A DNA stretch of 22,868 nt, taken from the NCBI GenBank assembly GCA_964479435.1, contig CAYZME010000031.1:1-22868 (forward strand). The letters run 5' to 3'. Below the pieces are notes generated by a model, which saw only the letters and a program-made list of their open reading frames with translations, searched no databases and had not been told where the DNA came from. Both the position numbers and the translations under genes were made by a program. Below, piece after piece: positions 8,726 to 15,707 of this stretch. This stretch comes from JAAYKS01 sp964479435. Its GTDB lineage: Bacteria > Bacillota > Clostridia > Saccharofermentanales > UBA5734. Position 1 is the first letter of the stretch, and each line of letters opens with the position of its first letter.

Positions 8726-9261
8726 AACAACCCTCCTGTTTCTCTCTTCTTCCGGGTGCCGACGTCGCGGCCCTGGCGGTAGGCGCGCAGAACCTGCAAG
8801 GCAATGCGCGCGTTCTGCAATTCGTGCTCTGCTTCATCCAACGCAAACCAACGTGCGGAATCCACTTCGCAAGAAAGGGCAAAGTCTTGTTTTTTGACCT
8901 TCACGACAAAGCCCAGCATCAACAAGTCTTTGCGCTCGAAATAAAAGCTGCGCAAATACGTCACGTCGCAAACCGGCAAGCCCAATTCTTCTTCAACCTC
9001 CCGGCGCGCGCTGCTCTCAATGGTTTCGCCTTGTTTGACATAGCCGGCTACACAAACATGATGAAGGCCGGATACGTCACTTTGGCGAATCAAAGCCACC
9101 TCGTCGGGGTTGTCAGCATTGACAGGAAGAGCGATCACACAGCTATAGGAGAAGCCAAAGCAAGGTTTTTGACAGGGTTCACAATACGGAATTTCCCCTT
9201 CGTCGCCAATGGGGCGCAGGACGAGCGACGACCCGCAGTCCGGACAAAAGTGAAATTTCAT
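8722..9261 (-). CDS. Zinc-ribbon NUDIX hydrolase
   Basis: The NUDIX box is complete at residues 73-95: G-x5-E-x7-REVEEELG. It is preceded by a zinc ribbon with C6, C9, C27 and C30 (CPDCG...CEPC). Members hydrolyse nucleoside diphosphate linked to another moiety, for example NADH, ADP-ribose or nucleotide sugars. The domain order resembles NudC, but the NudC-specific SQPWPFPxS segment is not seen in the 179-residue protein, so NADH pyrophosphatase activity is only possible. The ATG at 9261 overlaps the upstream gene stop by four bases, and its own stop overlaps the aldo/keto reductase start. The C-terminus is basic (KKRET). Confidence 0.9.
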   Translation of the reverse strand: MKFHFCPDCGSSLVLRPIGDEGEIPYCEPCQKPCFGFSYSCVIALPVNADNPDEVALIRQSDVSGLHHVCVAGYVKQGETIESSARREVEEELGLPVCDVTYLRSFYFERKDLLMLGFVVKVKKQDFALSCEVDSARWFALDEAEHELQNARIALQVLRAYRQGRDVGTRKKRETGGLL

Positions 9262-9740
9262 CGATCTCTTCTCCCCTTTTCAGACCCCGGAGCCAGCTGA
9301 TCCATGGCGATTCTTGTCGCGATCCCCACCAGGGTGGCACACGGCCGCGCGGCGTAATAGGCTTCGGTCCGCAGGGCGGGTATCTTTGAAAACGCGCAAT
9401 CGGCTTCTATCAACAGCTCTTTACAACTGGTTGTACCGCACTGGGCGACAAAGGCCTGATCCAATTTTTGGACAAGCGCATACATCTTCTCTTTGGCGGT
9501 GATGTCTTCCGGCTCATAGCTTCCTTCTTGGAGACCGGCCAGCAAAAACATCGCTGTCACAGCCCCGCATTTCTCCCGCATTCCGCCCATGCCCCCGCCC
9601 ATACCGGCGGTCAGACGCAGCCCATCGGCAGCGGGCATGCCAAAACGCTCGCAACAGGCCGCAAACACAGCCTGACAGCAATTGTATCCTGCCAAAAACA
9701 ACGCGATTGCGCGATCCGCATATACCTGTGATGATTCCAT
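9258..9740 (-). CDS. C_GCAxxG_C_C family (redox-active cysteine) protein
   Basis: Small cytoplasmic protein of the C-GCAxxG-C-C family, thought to carry a redox-active disulfide; no enzymatic function is established for the family. In its 160 residues the conserved cysteines are visible: GYNCCQAV (C21, C22), EKCGAVTA (C58), and CGTTSC near 100-105, with further cysteines in EADCAF and ARPCATL. A glycine/methionine-rich GMGGGMGGM segment precedes the central Cys-Gly. The ATG at 9740 has GGGAGG six bases upstream. It is the first gene of an operon with the NUDIX hydrolase and aldo/keto reductase, each junction overlapping by four bases. A promoter is visible at 9771-9800. Typically no partner is known, so the fixed coupling to a NUDIX enzyme is informative. 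Confidence 0.9.
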   Translation of the reverse strand: MESSQVYADRAIALFLAGYNCCQAVFAACCERFGMPAADGLRLTAGMGGGMGGMREKCGAVTAMFLLAGLQEGSYEPEDITAKEKMYALVQKLDQAFVAQCGTTSCKELLIEADCAFSKIPALRTEAYYAARPCATLVGIATRIAMDQLAPGSEKGRRDR

Positions 9741-9770
9741 CGATTACCTCCCTATCGGACAATGGAATTA

Positions 9771-9800
9771 ATTGTAGCCGAATCCCCTGTTCACTGACAA
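9771..9800 (-). promoter_or_regulatory. Probable sigma-A promoter of the C_GCAxxG-NUDIX-AKR operon
   Basis: On the minus strand TTGTCA (9800-9795) and TACAAT (9776-9771) are separated by 18 bases, 31 bases before the gene start at 9740. It faces away from the DeoR-family gene, so the roughly 190-base region 9741-9932 is a divergent regulatory spacer. Confidence 0.65.
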
Positions 9801-9932
9801 ATCAAAACCCGCGCCGGCTCCTGTCTTTTCCATCCGGTTTGTTGTGCACGCGGGAGAAATATGTTTTACTTTGTTCAACACATTTTACATTCGCATCCAA
9901 AAACCGGTGCGTACATGACATGGCAGGTAAAC

Positions 9933-10691
9933 ATGCAAGAAGACAGGATCCGGATCATCACAGATTACTTGCGGACCAGGAGCTCAGCGACCGTAGCCGA
10001 ACTGGCTACTTTGTTACGTGTTTCTTTGGATACCATTCGGCGTGATTTGCGGTTGCTCGAATTGCGCGGCGTCGTCAACAAAGTCCACGGTGGCGCTGTG
10101 CTGGCCACTTCCTATGAGCGGGAGAATATCTTCCCCATCCGTCAAACCAGCAGCATCAAGGAGAAAGATGAGATTGCCCTCAAAGCTTCCGCATTGGTGC
10201 AGGAGGGCCAGTTTCTGGCGCTCAATGCCGGGACGACCGGCAGCCAGCTTGCCAAGCGATTGGTCTCGACCATGCGCCTGTTGACGGTCTTGACCAACAG
10301 CCTGCAGATCGCGCAAATTCTCGCCACCAACCCCGGTTTTTCGATCATTTTATGTGGCGGGGAGCTCAATGCCACGGAAAACTCACTGGGCGGACGCCTC
10401 GCGGAACACGGCTGCGCGCAATATTACACAGACATTGCCTTCATCAGCATCAACGCCCTGGCGCTCTCCAGCGGGCTGACTGACTTTCGCACCTCTGAGG
10501 TCGGCGTCATCAACACCTTGCTGCCGCGGGCAAAACGCGGCATGGTCATCGCTTCGTCCTCCAAGTTGGAAAAGAAGTCCCATATTTTTGTCGCGCCTTT
10601 AAATGCCATCGATTCGATCATTACGGACAGCCGTGTCTCGCCTGAGATGGTCGACCTGTATCACAACAGCGGATTTGATCTGTTGTTTTAA
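9933..10691 (+). CDS. DeoR-family transcriptional regulator
   Basis: Sugar-phosphate-responsive repressor type. From the ATG at 9933 the protein has 252 residues, the family norm, and starts with the usual N-terminus (MQEDRIRIITDYL). A winged helix-turn-helix occupies about residues 5-57, with recognition helix TIRRDLRLLE and the wing KVHGGA. The C-terminal DeoR sensor domain shows LNAGTTGSQLA (phosphate binding), LTNSLQIA and LCGGELN. An in-frame ATG at 9861 has a better GGGAG ribosome site and would add 24 residues untypical of the family; an ATG at 9915 also exists. It stands alone, divergent from the C_GCAxxG operon and convergent with the thioredoxin-like gene. A small inverted repeat, TGTTCAACA (9872-9880), might be an operator, or may be chance. 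The target operon could be its divergent neighbour or the sugar genes at 5460-7609; the sequence does not decide. Confidence 0.9.
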   Translation: MQEDRIRIITDYLRTRSSATVAELATLLRVSLDTIRRDLRLLELRGVVNKVHGGAVLATSYERENIFPIRQTSSIKEKDEIALKASALVQEGQFLALNAGTTGSQLAKRLVSTMRLLTVLTNSLQIAQILATNPGFSIILCGGELNATENSLGGRLAEHGCAQYYTDIAFISINALALSSGLTDFRTSEVGVINTLLPRAKRGMVIASSSKLEKKSHIFVAPLNAIDSIITDSRVSPEMVDLYHNSGFDLLF

Positions 10692-10714
10692 ACCCGCTCT
10701 TGTACTCGTCGGAA

Positions 10715-11299
10715 TTACGCGCCCAGATCGCTGAGAATTCGTTGCATTTCCGCCTCGCTCAACCCGCCGACGTGTGCTGTCAACACATGCTCGCCGCTCG
10801 TCTTTAGCGTGTATTGAATGAACATATCCGCGTAGTTGTCGGGCGGGAGATACGGCTTGCCATCCGCATAAAAAAAGAATTGCGTCGGCACGGCAGAGAT
10901 CGGGAAGCCGGTGCCTGCCGCGGTATCTTCCCAGACGTCTATGTATTTCACGATCGCTTTGCCCTGGTATTGGCGATTGATCTCGATCAGCGCCGGCTTC
11001 ATCGCCCGACACGGGGCGCACGATTCGGAGCCAAAATCGATCAGCATCGGCATTTGGCGTTCCTTAAGCGCGTCCAAGTCAAACGAAAAAGTCACATCCA
11101 ACACATCCGCGACCGTCTCCGGCGGCTTTTCTGTCTGGCGGCCGTCTACCAATTTATAAACCAGCAAAGACGCGACCGCCACCAGGATGACTGCCAAAGC
11201 CACCCAGCGGGTACGGGCGCCTGGTCGAGTCGGACGGTTGGTTTGGCTGCCACCGGTCTCCCGGCGATCCACCGGAGGGTTGGTTTTGTTGTCATCCAT
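10715..11299 (-). CDS. Membrane-anchored thioredoxin-like protein
   Basis: Thioredoxin-fold protein anchored outside the membrane. An N-terminal polar, proline-rich cytoplasmic stretch (1-31) is followed by one hydrophobic segment (about 32-49) and then the thioredoxin domain with active site C94-A-P-C97 and the cis-proline of AVPTQ (P138). The 194 residues start at the ATG at 11299, preceded by AGGAGAG; an in-frame GTG at 11323 lies upstream of that ribosome site and is less likely. The C-terminus after the domain carries an extra GGLSEAEMQRIL helix. Proteins of this layout reduce or exchange disulfides in extracytoplasmic proteins, for example in cytochrome maturation, but no partner is next to it. 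It is divergent from the chromate transporter pair and convergent with the DeoR gene. Confidence 0.88.
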   Translation of the reverse strand: MDDNKTNPPVDRRETGGSQTNRPTRPGARTRWVALAVILVAVASLLVYKLVDGRQTEKPPETVADVLDVTFSFDLDALKERQMPMLIDFGSESCAPCRAMKPALIEINRQYQGKAIVKYIDVWEDTAAGTGFPISAVPTQFFFYADGKPYLPPDNYADMFIQYTLKTSGEHVLTAHVGGLSEAEMQRILSDLGA

Positions 11300-11447
11300 A
11301 CGTTCTTCTCTCCTGTTTGCCACGCTTTTTCAACTAATATAGCAGATCGCATTCTACTGGACTTGTCCCGGTCAAACTGTAACAAACGCACAAAGCGCCC
11401 AGCCGCGACACCGGCGATTTCTGCCCACACGAAGGCCCGTCCCGAGG

Positions 11448-11456
11448 TGATATAAT
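11448..11456 (+). promoter_or_regulatory. Extended -10 promoter of the chromate transporter pair
   Basis: A TG-A-TATAAT extended -10 element (TG at 11448-11449, TATAAT at 11451-11456) stands 43 bases before the ATG at 11500. No good -35 is seen, as is common for extended -10 promoters. The 200-base spacer 11300-11499 also serves the divergent thioredoxin-like gene, for which only weak candidates are visible: a TTGACC and a TAGAAT with wrong spacing. Confidence 0.6.
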
Positions 11457-11499
11457 GTCTGGGCGGTCAACGGCCCAATCTATTTTCCGGAGAGGTGCG

Positions 11500-12102
11500 A
11501 TGAAAAAAGACGCGGCTTTCTATCTGAAATTATTCTTTTCCACCTTCACTCTCAGCGCGCTCACAGTCGGAGGCGGTTATGTGATCGTCCCTTTGATGCG
11601 CCAACGGTTTGTCGAGGAATACCGCTGGATCGATGAAGAAGAGATGATTGACATTACTGCGGTCGCGCAATCGGCCCCGGGGCCGATCGCGGTGAACACC
11701 TCTCTGCTGGTCGGGTATCGGATGGCCGGCCTCCGGGGCGCGGCGGTGACCATCTTGGGAACGGTCCTGCCTCCGCTCCTGCTGCTCACAGCGATCGCTT
11801 TTTTTTACACGCAGTTCCGCGAGAGTCGGTGGATCGACGCCATCTTGCGCGGGATCCGCTCGGCCGTGGCCGCGGTGATGGTCGACGCGGTCATCGGGAT
11901 CATCGAGTCGGCTTTCAAAAAGGAGCGTTTGTTCCCCGCCCTGATTCTGGCCATCGCCTTTGGTCTGTCTTTTTTGACCTCAACGCCTGTGGCGCTGATT
12001 TTGTTGACCAGTGGCCTGATCGGCTGGCTTGTCACGCGGGTGCAAAACAAACGCGCGATCGCGCGCCAAACCGATGACAAGAAAGAAAGCGGTGATTCAT
12101 GA
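11500..12102 (+). CDS. Chromate transporter family protein, first half-size subunit
   Basis: Half-size (short-chain) CHR-family membrane protein of 200 residues. The family signatures are present: TVGGGYVIVPLMRQRF with a GGGY...PL pattern near the N-terminus, then QSAPGPIAVN, followed by several hydrophobic segments and a short basic, polar C-terminal tail. CHR proteins export chromate or import sulfate-like anions; short forms act as pairs of opposite topology. The start at 11500 has GGAGAGG upstream; an in-frame ATG at 11455 overlaps the promoter and is rejected. The stop overlaps the start of the second half-size gene (ATGA), so the two are made together. The actual anion is not known here. 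Confidence 0.9.
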   Translation: MKKDAAFYLKLFFSTFTLSALTVGGGYVIVPLMRQRFVEEYRWIDEEEMIDITAVAQSAPGPIAVNTSLLVGYRMAGLRGAAVTILGTVLPPLLLLTAIAFFYTQFRESRWIDAILRGIRSAVAAVMVDAVIGIIESAFKKERLFPALILAIAFGLSFLTSTPVALILLTSGLIGWLVTRVQNKRAIARQTDDKKESGDS

Positions 12103-12677
12103 TGCTTTTACTTGAATTATTCTGGCGCTTCTTTCAAATCGGCTTATTCAGTTTTGGCGGCGGATATGCTGTCTTGCCGTTGATCCGCCAGCATTTGGTC
12201 GACAGCGCGGGTTGGATCTCTTTGCAGGAATTTACAGATATTGTCGCGATCTCGCAAATGACGCCCGGACCCATCGCTCTGAACGCGGCCACTTTTGTCG
12301 GCGTACGCGTCGCCGGGATCGGTGGCGGCGTCATCGCCACGCTGGGATGTATCACGCCGTCATGTATTATTGTGCTTTTGCTGGCGCGTTGGTTCTTCAA
12401 ATACCGCGATCTGCACCTGATGCAAAGCATTCTCCGGGGATTAAGACCCGCTGTCGCCGCCATGATCACAGCGGCCGCGATCACCATCGTCGCGACCGCG
12501 CTGTTTATCAATGTTCCGAGCGGTTGGGCCCTGCCTCACGTGTCGGACCTGGATGGGGTCGCGGTGGGGATCTTTGTCCTCGCCCTGTTTGTATTGCGCC
12601 GATATAAGGTCAAACTGCTGCCCCTTATGGCCGCCGCCGGCCTGGCCGGATTTGTTTTTTACAGCTGGGTGGTTTAA
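12099..12677 (+). CDS. Chromate transporter family protein, second half-size subunit
   Basis: Second CHR domain, 192 residues, related to but clearly different from its upstream partner. It carries FSFGGGYAVLPLIRQH near the N-terminus and SQMTPGPIALN at about 55, then further hydrophobic segments ending in a short VFYSWVV tail. It overlaps the first gene by four bases; a second ATG three bases downstream is an equal start candidate. Together they correspond to the two halves of a full-length ChrA-type transporter, similar to the YwrA/YwrB arrangement of Bacillus. The gene ends 49 bases before the convergent ArsC-like gene; that spacer holds short GC hairpins without a T tract. Confidence 0.9.
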   Translation: MMLLLELFWRFFQIGLFSFGGGYAVLPLIRQHLVDSAGWISLQEFTDIVAISQMTPGPIALNAATFVGVRVAGIGGGVIATLGCITPSCIIVLLLARWFFKYRDLHLMQSILRGLRPAVAAMITAAAITIVATALFINVPSGWALPHVSDLDGVAVGIFVLALFVLRRYKVKLLPLMAAAGLAGFVFYSWVV

Positions 12678-12726
12678 ACGCAGAGCGGGCGACTCTCATC
12701 GCTGGCGTACATCGCCCGGGCGTACG

Positions 12727-13068
12727 CTAATTCCACTTCCCCCATTGATCCGGCTGGTATCCGACCGTCGCTTGCCGCCCATTGCGGACAATCGGCGTCC
12801 GCATACACTGCGGGTGAGCCATCAGTTTGGAAATCGAATCCTGCGGATCGGCCAAGTGACGAATCAGGACGGCCGTTTGGTCATGCGCGTGAGGATCCAG
12901 CAGTTTCTGCCAGCCTCCGACCGCTTGGCAAACCGACCGGAACTCGCCGGCACTCAAACCGTACCGCGGCAAATCGATGCGCTGAAAAGGTATCTTTCGT
13001 TCCTTAAAATACCGTTCCGCTTTTTGGGTATCGTAGCACTTCGAGCGGCCATAAATCTGGATCTTCAT
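12727..13068 (-). CDS. ArsC/Spx-family (arsenate reductase-like) protein
   Basis: Small thioredoxin-fold protein of the ArsC/YffB/Spx family, 113 residues. It starts MKIQIYGRSKCYDTQKAERYF, with a single N-terminal cysteine C11 at the family position, the WQKLLDP segment in the middle, and the characteristic RTPIVRNG near 89-96. The cysteine pattern CYDT replaces the usual CxTC/CSTC, so it is closer to the uncharacterised YffB-like group than to a proven arsenate reductase, and no ars genes are nearby. It follows the large ATPase gene after four bases. The GGGAG ribosome site overlaps the end of the ATPase coding sequence, so the two are in one operon. Confidence 0.85.
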   Translation of the reverse strand: MKIQIYGRSKCYDTQKAERYFKERKIPFQRIDLPRYGLSAGEFRSVCQAVGGWQKLLDPHAHDQTAVLIRHLADPQDSISKLMAHPQCMRTPIVRNGRQATVGYQPDQWGKWN

Positions 13069-13072
13069 CTCC

Positions 13073-15598
13073 TTACTCCCAGGCCGGCTTTTCTCCGCGC
13101 GGGTCGGGCATACGAAATGGCAGCCAGGCCAATGTGAGCAAGCGTACGCGGATGTTTTGCTTGAGCGGTCGGATTGTGGCTTCCGTCAACGTCTGTTGCT
13201 GTGGGTCCCAATTGGCGGCAAGCGCCTCTGTCTCTTTTTGAAAAGCCTCCTCCAGCTCGGATAACTGGGCGTTGAGCGCGGCGACTGTCTCTTGTGAACG
13301 CGCGACATCGCCTGTCTTTTTTATCGCCTGGCTGGCGCCCCGCATGGTGGTCGTCGCTTTGCCGACGGAAGTCGCCGATATTTTGCTGCTACCCAAGAAA
13401 GAGCTGAGCAAAGTCGCGCCAAACGAAATGGCGGTTTGAACCTTTTGCTGCTTGGCCTGATCCTTTTCGCGCTCAACCGCTTGCTGCGCTTTGCGGATCC
13501 GTTCTTCGAGGGCGCTCACCCGGGTTGCGTACTTCTTGCGCAATTCCTCCATTTTCGCGTCCCTTTGCTCGCGCGCCTGCAGGCGGATCCGCGCGCGAAA
13601 ATCTCCCTCGCTTTCCTCCGGCTGAGAAACCGCTTTTAATAAAGGCGCTTTGTACAAAACGAGCGCTTGAGTGCGGTAAATCCAGTCGGCGAAATCGCGC
13701 GCCCAAACGGTGTAATTTTTCGCCGCAGCGGCCTCGTCTGGCAAGCGGGCGTACGGGATCTCCGGCCGCGGCTGCGCATCGAGTTCTTCGACTCCGAATG
13801 CCTGCAGTTTCGCCTCATCCCAGTTGGCTGGCAGCGGGCCGTCACGTAGCAGGGTTACGGCTAAAACCGTGCGTGAGGTTTGTATCCCCGCTGTGTTGTC
13901 ACGAAAGCCGATGTCCGCTACACCGGCCAACGCCGGGCGGTAGACAAAAGGCCCATCGGCATGCCCGCGCAACGGAAAATACAGGGGCTGTATCCCGGAT
14001 GGCAAGGGCGCGGCTGTCGCGGTGTGCCCGGTCCGTGTCGGCGGATCAGCCGTTCCCGGGTCCCGCGACAATCCTCCCGGACCCGGTTGGACGTCGATCG
14101 CTGACCCAATGAACGACTGCCCCGTCGCTTGTGCGGATGACTCCACGCGTGCCGTCGCGTTTTGAGGATCCATGGCCCATAATTCCGGTCGCAGTTCGCG
14201 CAGTTTTTCAAAATCCGCGCGCGTCAAGGGCCCGCGCAAATAAGTCATGCACCAGCGGGATTCAAAAACGGTCGGCTGCTCGTCATGCACGTTGTGCATA
14301 TAAAAAATACGACTGCCAAGGCCCGCCAGAATGCGTTCGATCCGTGCGCGGTCGAATCGGGCGCCCTGGGCGCTGCTGACTCCCTCCAGACCGGCCAATA
14401 CCCGCGCCCGGTCCCGTTCCGTTTGCAGACGGCCGATAAACCAGGTCCCCGCGTTGCTCAGTCCTTTATAGTCCAAATCGACGGGGTTCTGTGTCGTCAG
14501 CATCACACCCAGGCCATACGCGCGCGCCTGGCGTAAAAGGGTCAACATCGGTGTTTTGGACGGAGGATTGGCCACGGGCGGGAAAAACCCATGGATCTCG
14601 TCCATATAGAGAATGGCCCGCAAACTGCTGGTACCGGACTGTGTTCGCATCCACGCGACCATTTGATTCAGCAGCAGCGAGACGAAAAACATCCGCTCGG
14701 AGTCCCCCAAATGCGCGATTGAAACGATCGATATGCGGGGTCGTCCATCCGGTGTGTGCAGCATCCGGCTGATGTCGAGCGGTTCGCCTTCCCGCCAGGC
14801 GGCAAACGTGGGGGATGCCAGCAGGTTGTTCATCTTGAGGGCCAGATTCACGCGGTCGGATGTGGGATAAAAGGCTTCCAAATCCATGACGCCGATCTGC
14901 GACATCGGCGGTTGCTGAATCATTTGAATCAAACCCGCCAGATCCAGCGCCATCCCTTGCGACCAGCCATGCAGGAAAAGATGACTCAAGAGAATATGCG
15001 CGCGGCTCTGTACTGGGTCAGTATTCTCACCGACCAACGCCAGCAGGCTTGCAGCCATGCCGGCCGCGGTTTCGCGCAGCGTCTCTTGGTCAACCGGCGG
15101 CATCGGGAGCGGACTGGCAAAAGTCTGCAAAATGGATAGTGGTCTTCCCGACGTACTGCCGGGTGTATAGAAAGCGAACTCGGCCCCATCCAGCATTCTG
15201 CGGATTCGCGCGCCATCCTGATTCCATTGCGCGAGACCTTCGCGCCAGCGGTCGGCTTCATTTTGCGCATATTCCGCGGGCGTCAGCCCTTTTCTTTTCA
15301 CTTCATCCGCGTCTGTCCAAGGCAGAAAATCCGTCGCGGCCAGCGAGGGGAAAGCCAGCAGCAAGTTGGCCATATCGCCTTTGGGATCGATCACAATGGC
15401 GGGGATTCCATCGATGGCGGCTTCTTCCAGCAAGGCCATACACAAGCCGGTTTTACCTGAGCCGGTCATACCGACACAAACGCCGTGCGTGGTCAGATCT
15501 TTGGACTCATACAGAAAGCTGCCCGCCCCCGGGACACCTGATTCCGGGTCATATGGCCTGCCTAAATAAAAAACGCCGAGCTTTTCATAATCAACCAT
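13073..15598 (-). CDS. HerA-like/DUF87-type ATPase with C-terminal coiled coil, function unknown
   Basis: Large P-loop ATPase of the FtsK/HerA group, 841 residues. The Walker A motif GMTGSGKT is at 43-50 and is preceded by a KDLTTHGVCVG strand. The Walker B region ILYMDEIHGFFPP is near 326-338, followed by LLRQARAYGLGVMLTTQNP, the sensor-like segment typical of HerA-type motors. After a proline-rich linker near 500-545 the protein ends in charged heptad-like segments (about 660-810) interrupted by a Gly/Ser-rich ISFGATLLSSFLG patch. The start at 15598 has GGAGGG eight bases upstream; an in-frame extension to 15688 passes through an inverted repeat and lacks such a site. No NurA or other nuclease gene is adjacent; an ArsC-like gene follows. 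Homologues with the same tail are known as ATP-binding proteins without an assigned role. DNA translocation is inference. Confidence 0.85.
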   Translation of the reverse strand: MVDYEKLGVFYLGRPYDPESGVPGAGSFLYESKDLTTHGVCVGMTGSGKTGLCMALLEEAAIDGIPAIVIDPKGDMANLLLAFPSLAATDFLPWTDADEVKRKGLTPAEYAQNEADRWREGLAQWNQDGARIRRMLDGAEFAFYTPGSTSGRPLSILQTFASPLPMPPVDQETLRETAAGMAASLLALVGENTDPVQSRAHILLSHLFLHGWSQGMALDLAGLIQMIQQPPMSQIGVMDLEAFYPTSDRVNLALKMNNLLASPTFAAWREGEPLDISRMLHTPDGRPRISIVSIAHLGDSERMFFVSLLLNQMVAWMRTQSGTSSLRAILYMDEIHGFFPPVANPPSKTPMLTLLRQARAYGLGVMLTTQNPVDLDYKGLSNAGTWFIGRLQTERDRARVLAGLEGVSSAQGARFDRARIERILAGLGSRIFYMHNVHDEQPTVFESRWCMTYLRGPLTRADFEKLRELRPELWAMDPQNATARVESSAQATGQSFIGSAIDVQPGPGGLSRDPGTADPPTRTGHTATAAPLPSGIQPLYFPLRGHADGPFVYRPALAGVADIGFRDNTAGIQTSRTVLAVTLLRDGPLPANWDEAKLQAFGVEELDAQPRPEIPYARLPDEAAAAKNYTVWARDFADWIYRTQALVLYKAPLLKAVSQPEESEGDFRARIRLQAREQRDAKMEELRKKYATRVSALEERIRKAQQAVEREKDQAKQQKVQTAISFGATLLSSFLGSSKISATSVGKATTTMRGASQAIKKTGDVARSQETVAALNAQLSELEEAFQKETEALAANWDPQQQTLTEATIRPLKQNIRVRLLTLAWLPFRMPDPRGEKPAWE

Positions 15599-15629
15599 CT
15601 TTGCCACCCTCCCGCTACGGTTCTGGTGA

Positions 15630-15676
15630 TTCGGGTCGGCCGCGGACGCCTCGTCCGCCGCGTGGGCCAACCCGAA
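15630..15676. repeat. Long imperfect inverted repeat upstream of the HerA-like ATPase gene
   Basis: Outer arms TTCGGGT (15630-15636) and ACCCGAA (15670-15676), inner GGCC/GGCC pairs and a perfect CGGACG (15643-15648)/CGTCCG (15652-15657) core with a CCT loop form a hairpin of about 18 paired bases with an asymmetric bulge. It lies in the 109-base spacer between the aldolase stop and the ATPase start. There is no T tract on the minus side, so it is not a typical terminator for the aldolase gene; it could be an mRNA stabiliser, a protein-binding palindrome or an intergenic repeat. Confidence 0.7.
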
Positions 15677-15707
15677 ATTTTCCGGCATCTGAAGCGATCT
15701 TCAAGTG

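Noticed and set aside
11299..11500. TTGACC and TAGAAT as a promoter for the thioredoxin-like gene
   Set aside because: The two hexamers are only 13 bases apart, too close for a sigma-A promoter; no better pair was found.
12678..12726. Short GC-rich inverted repeats between the convergent transporter and ArsC-like genes
   Set aside because: Alternative weak pairings without a T tract on either strand; a bidirectional terminator is not supported.
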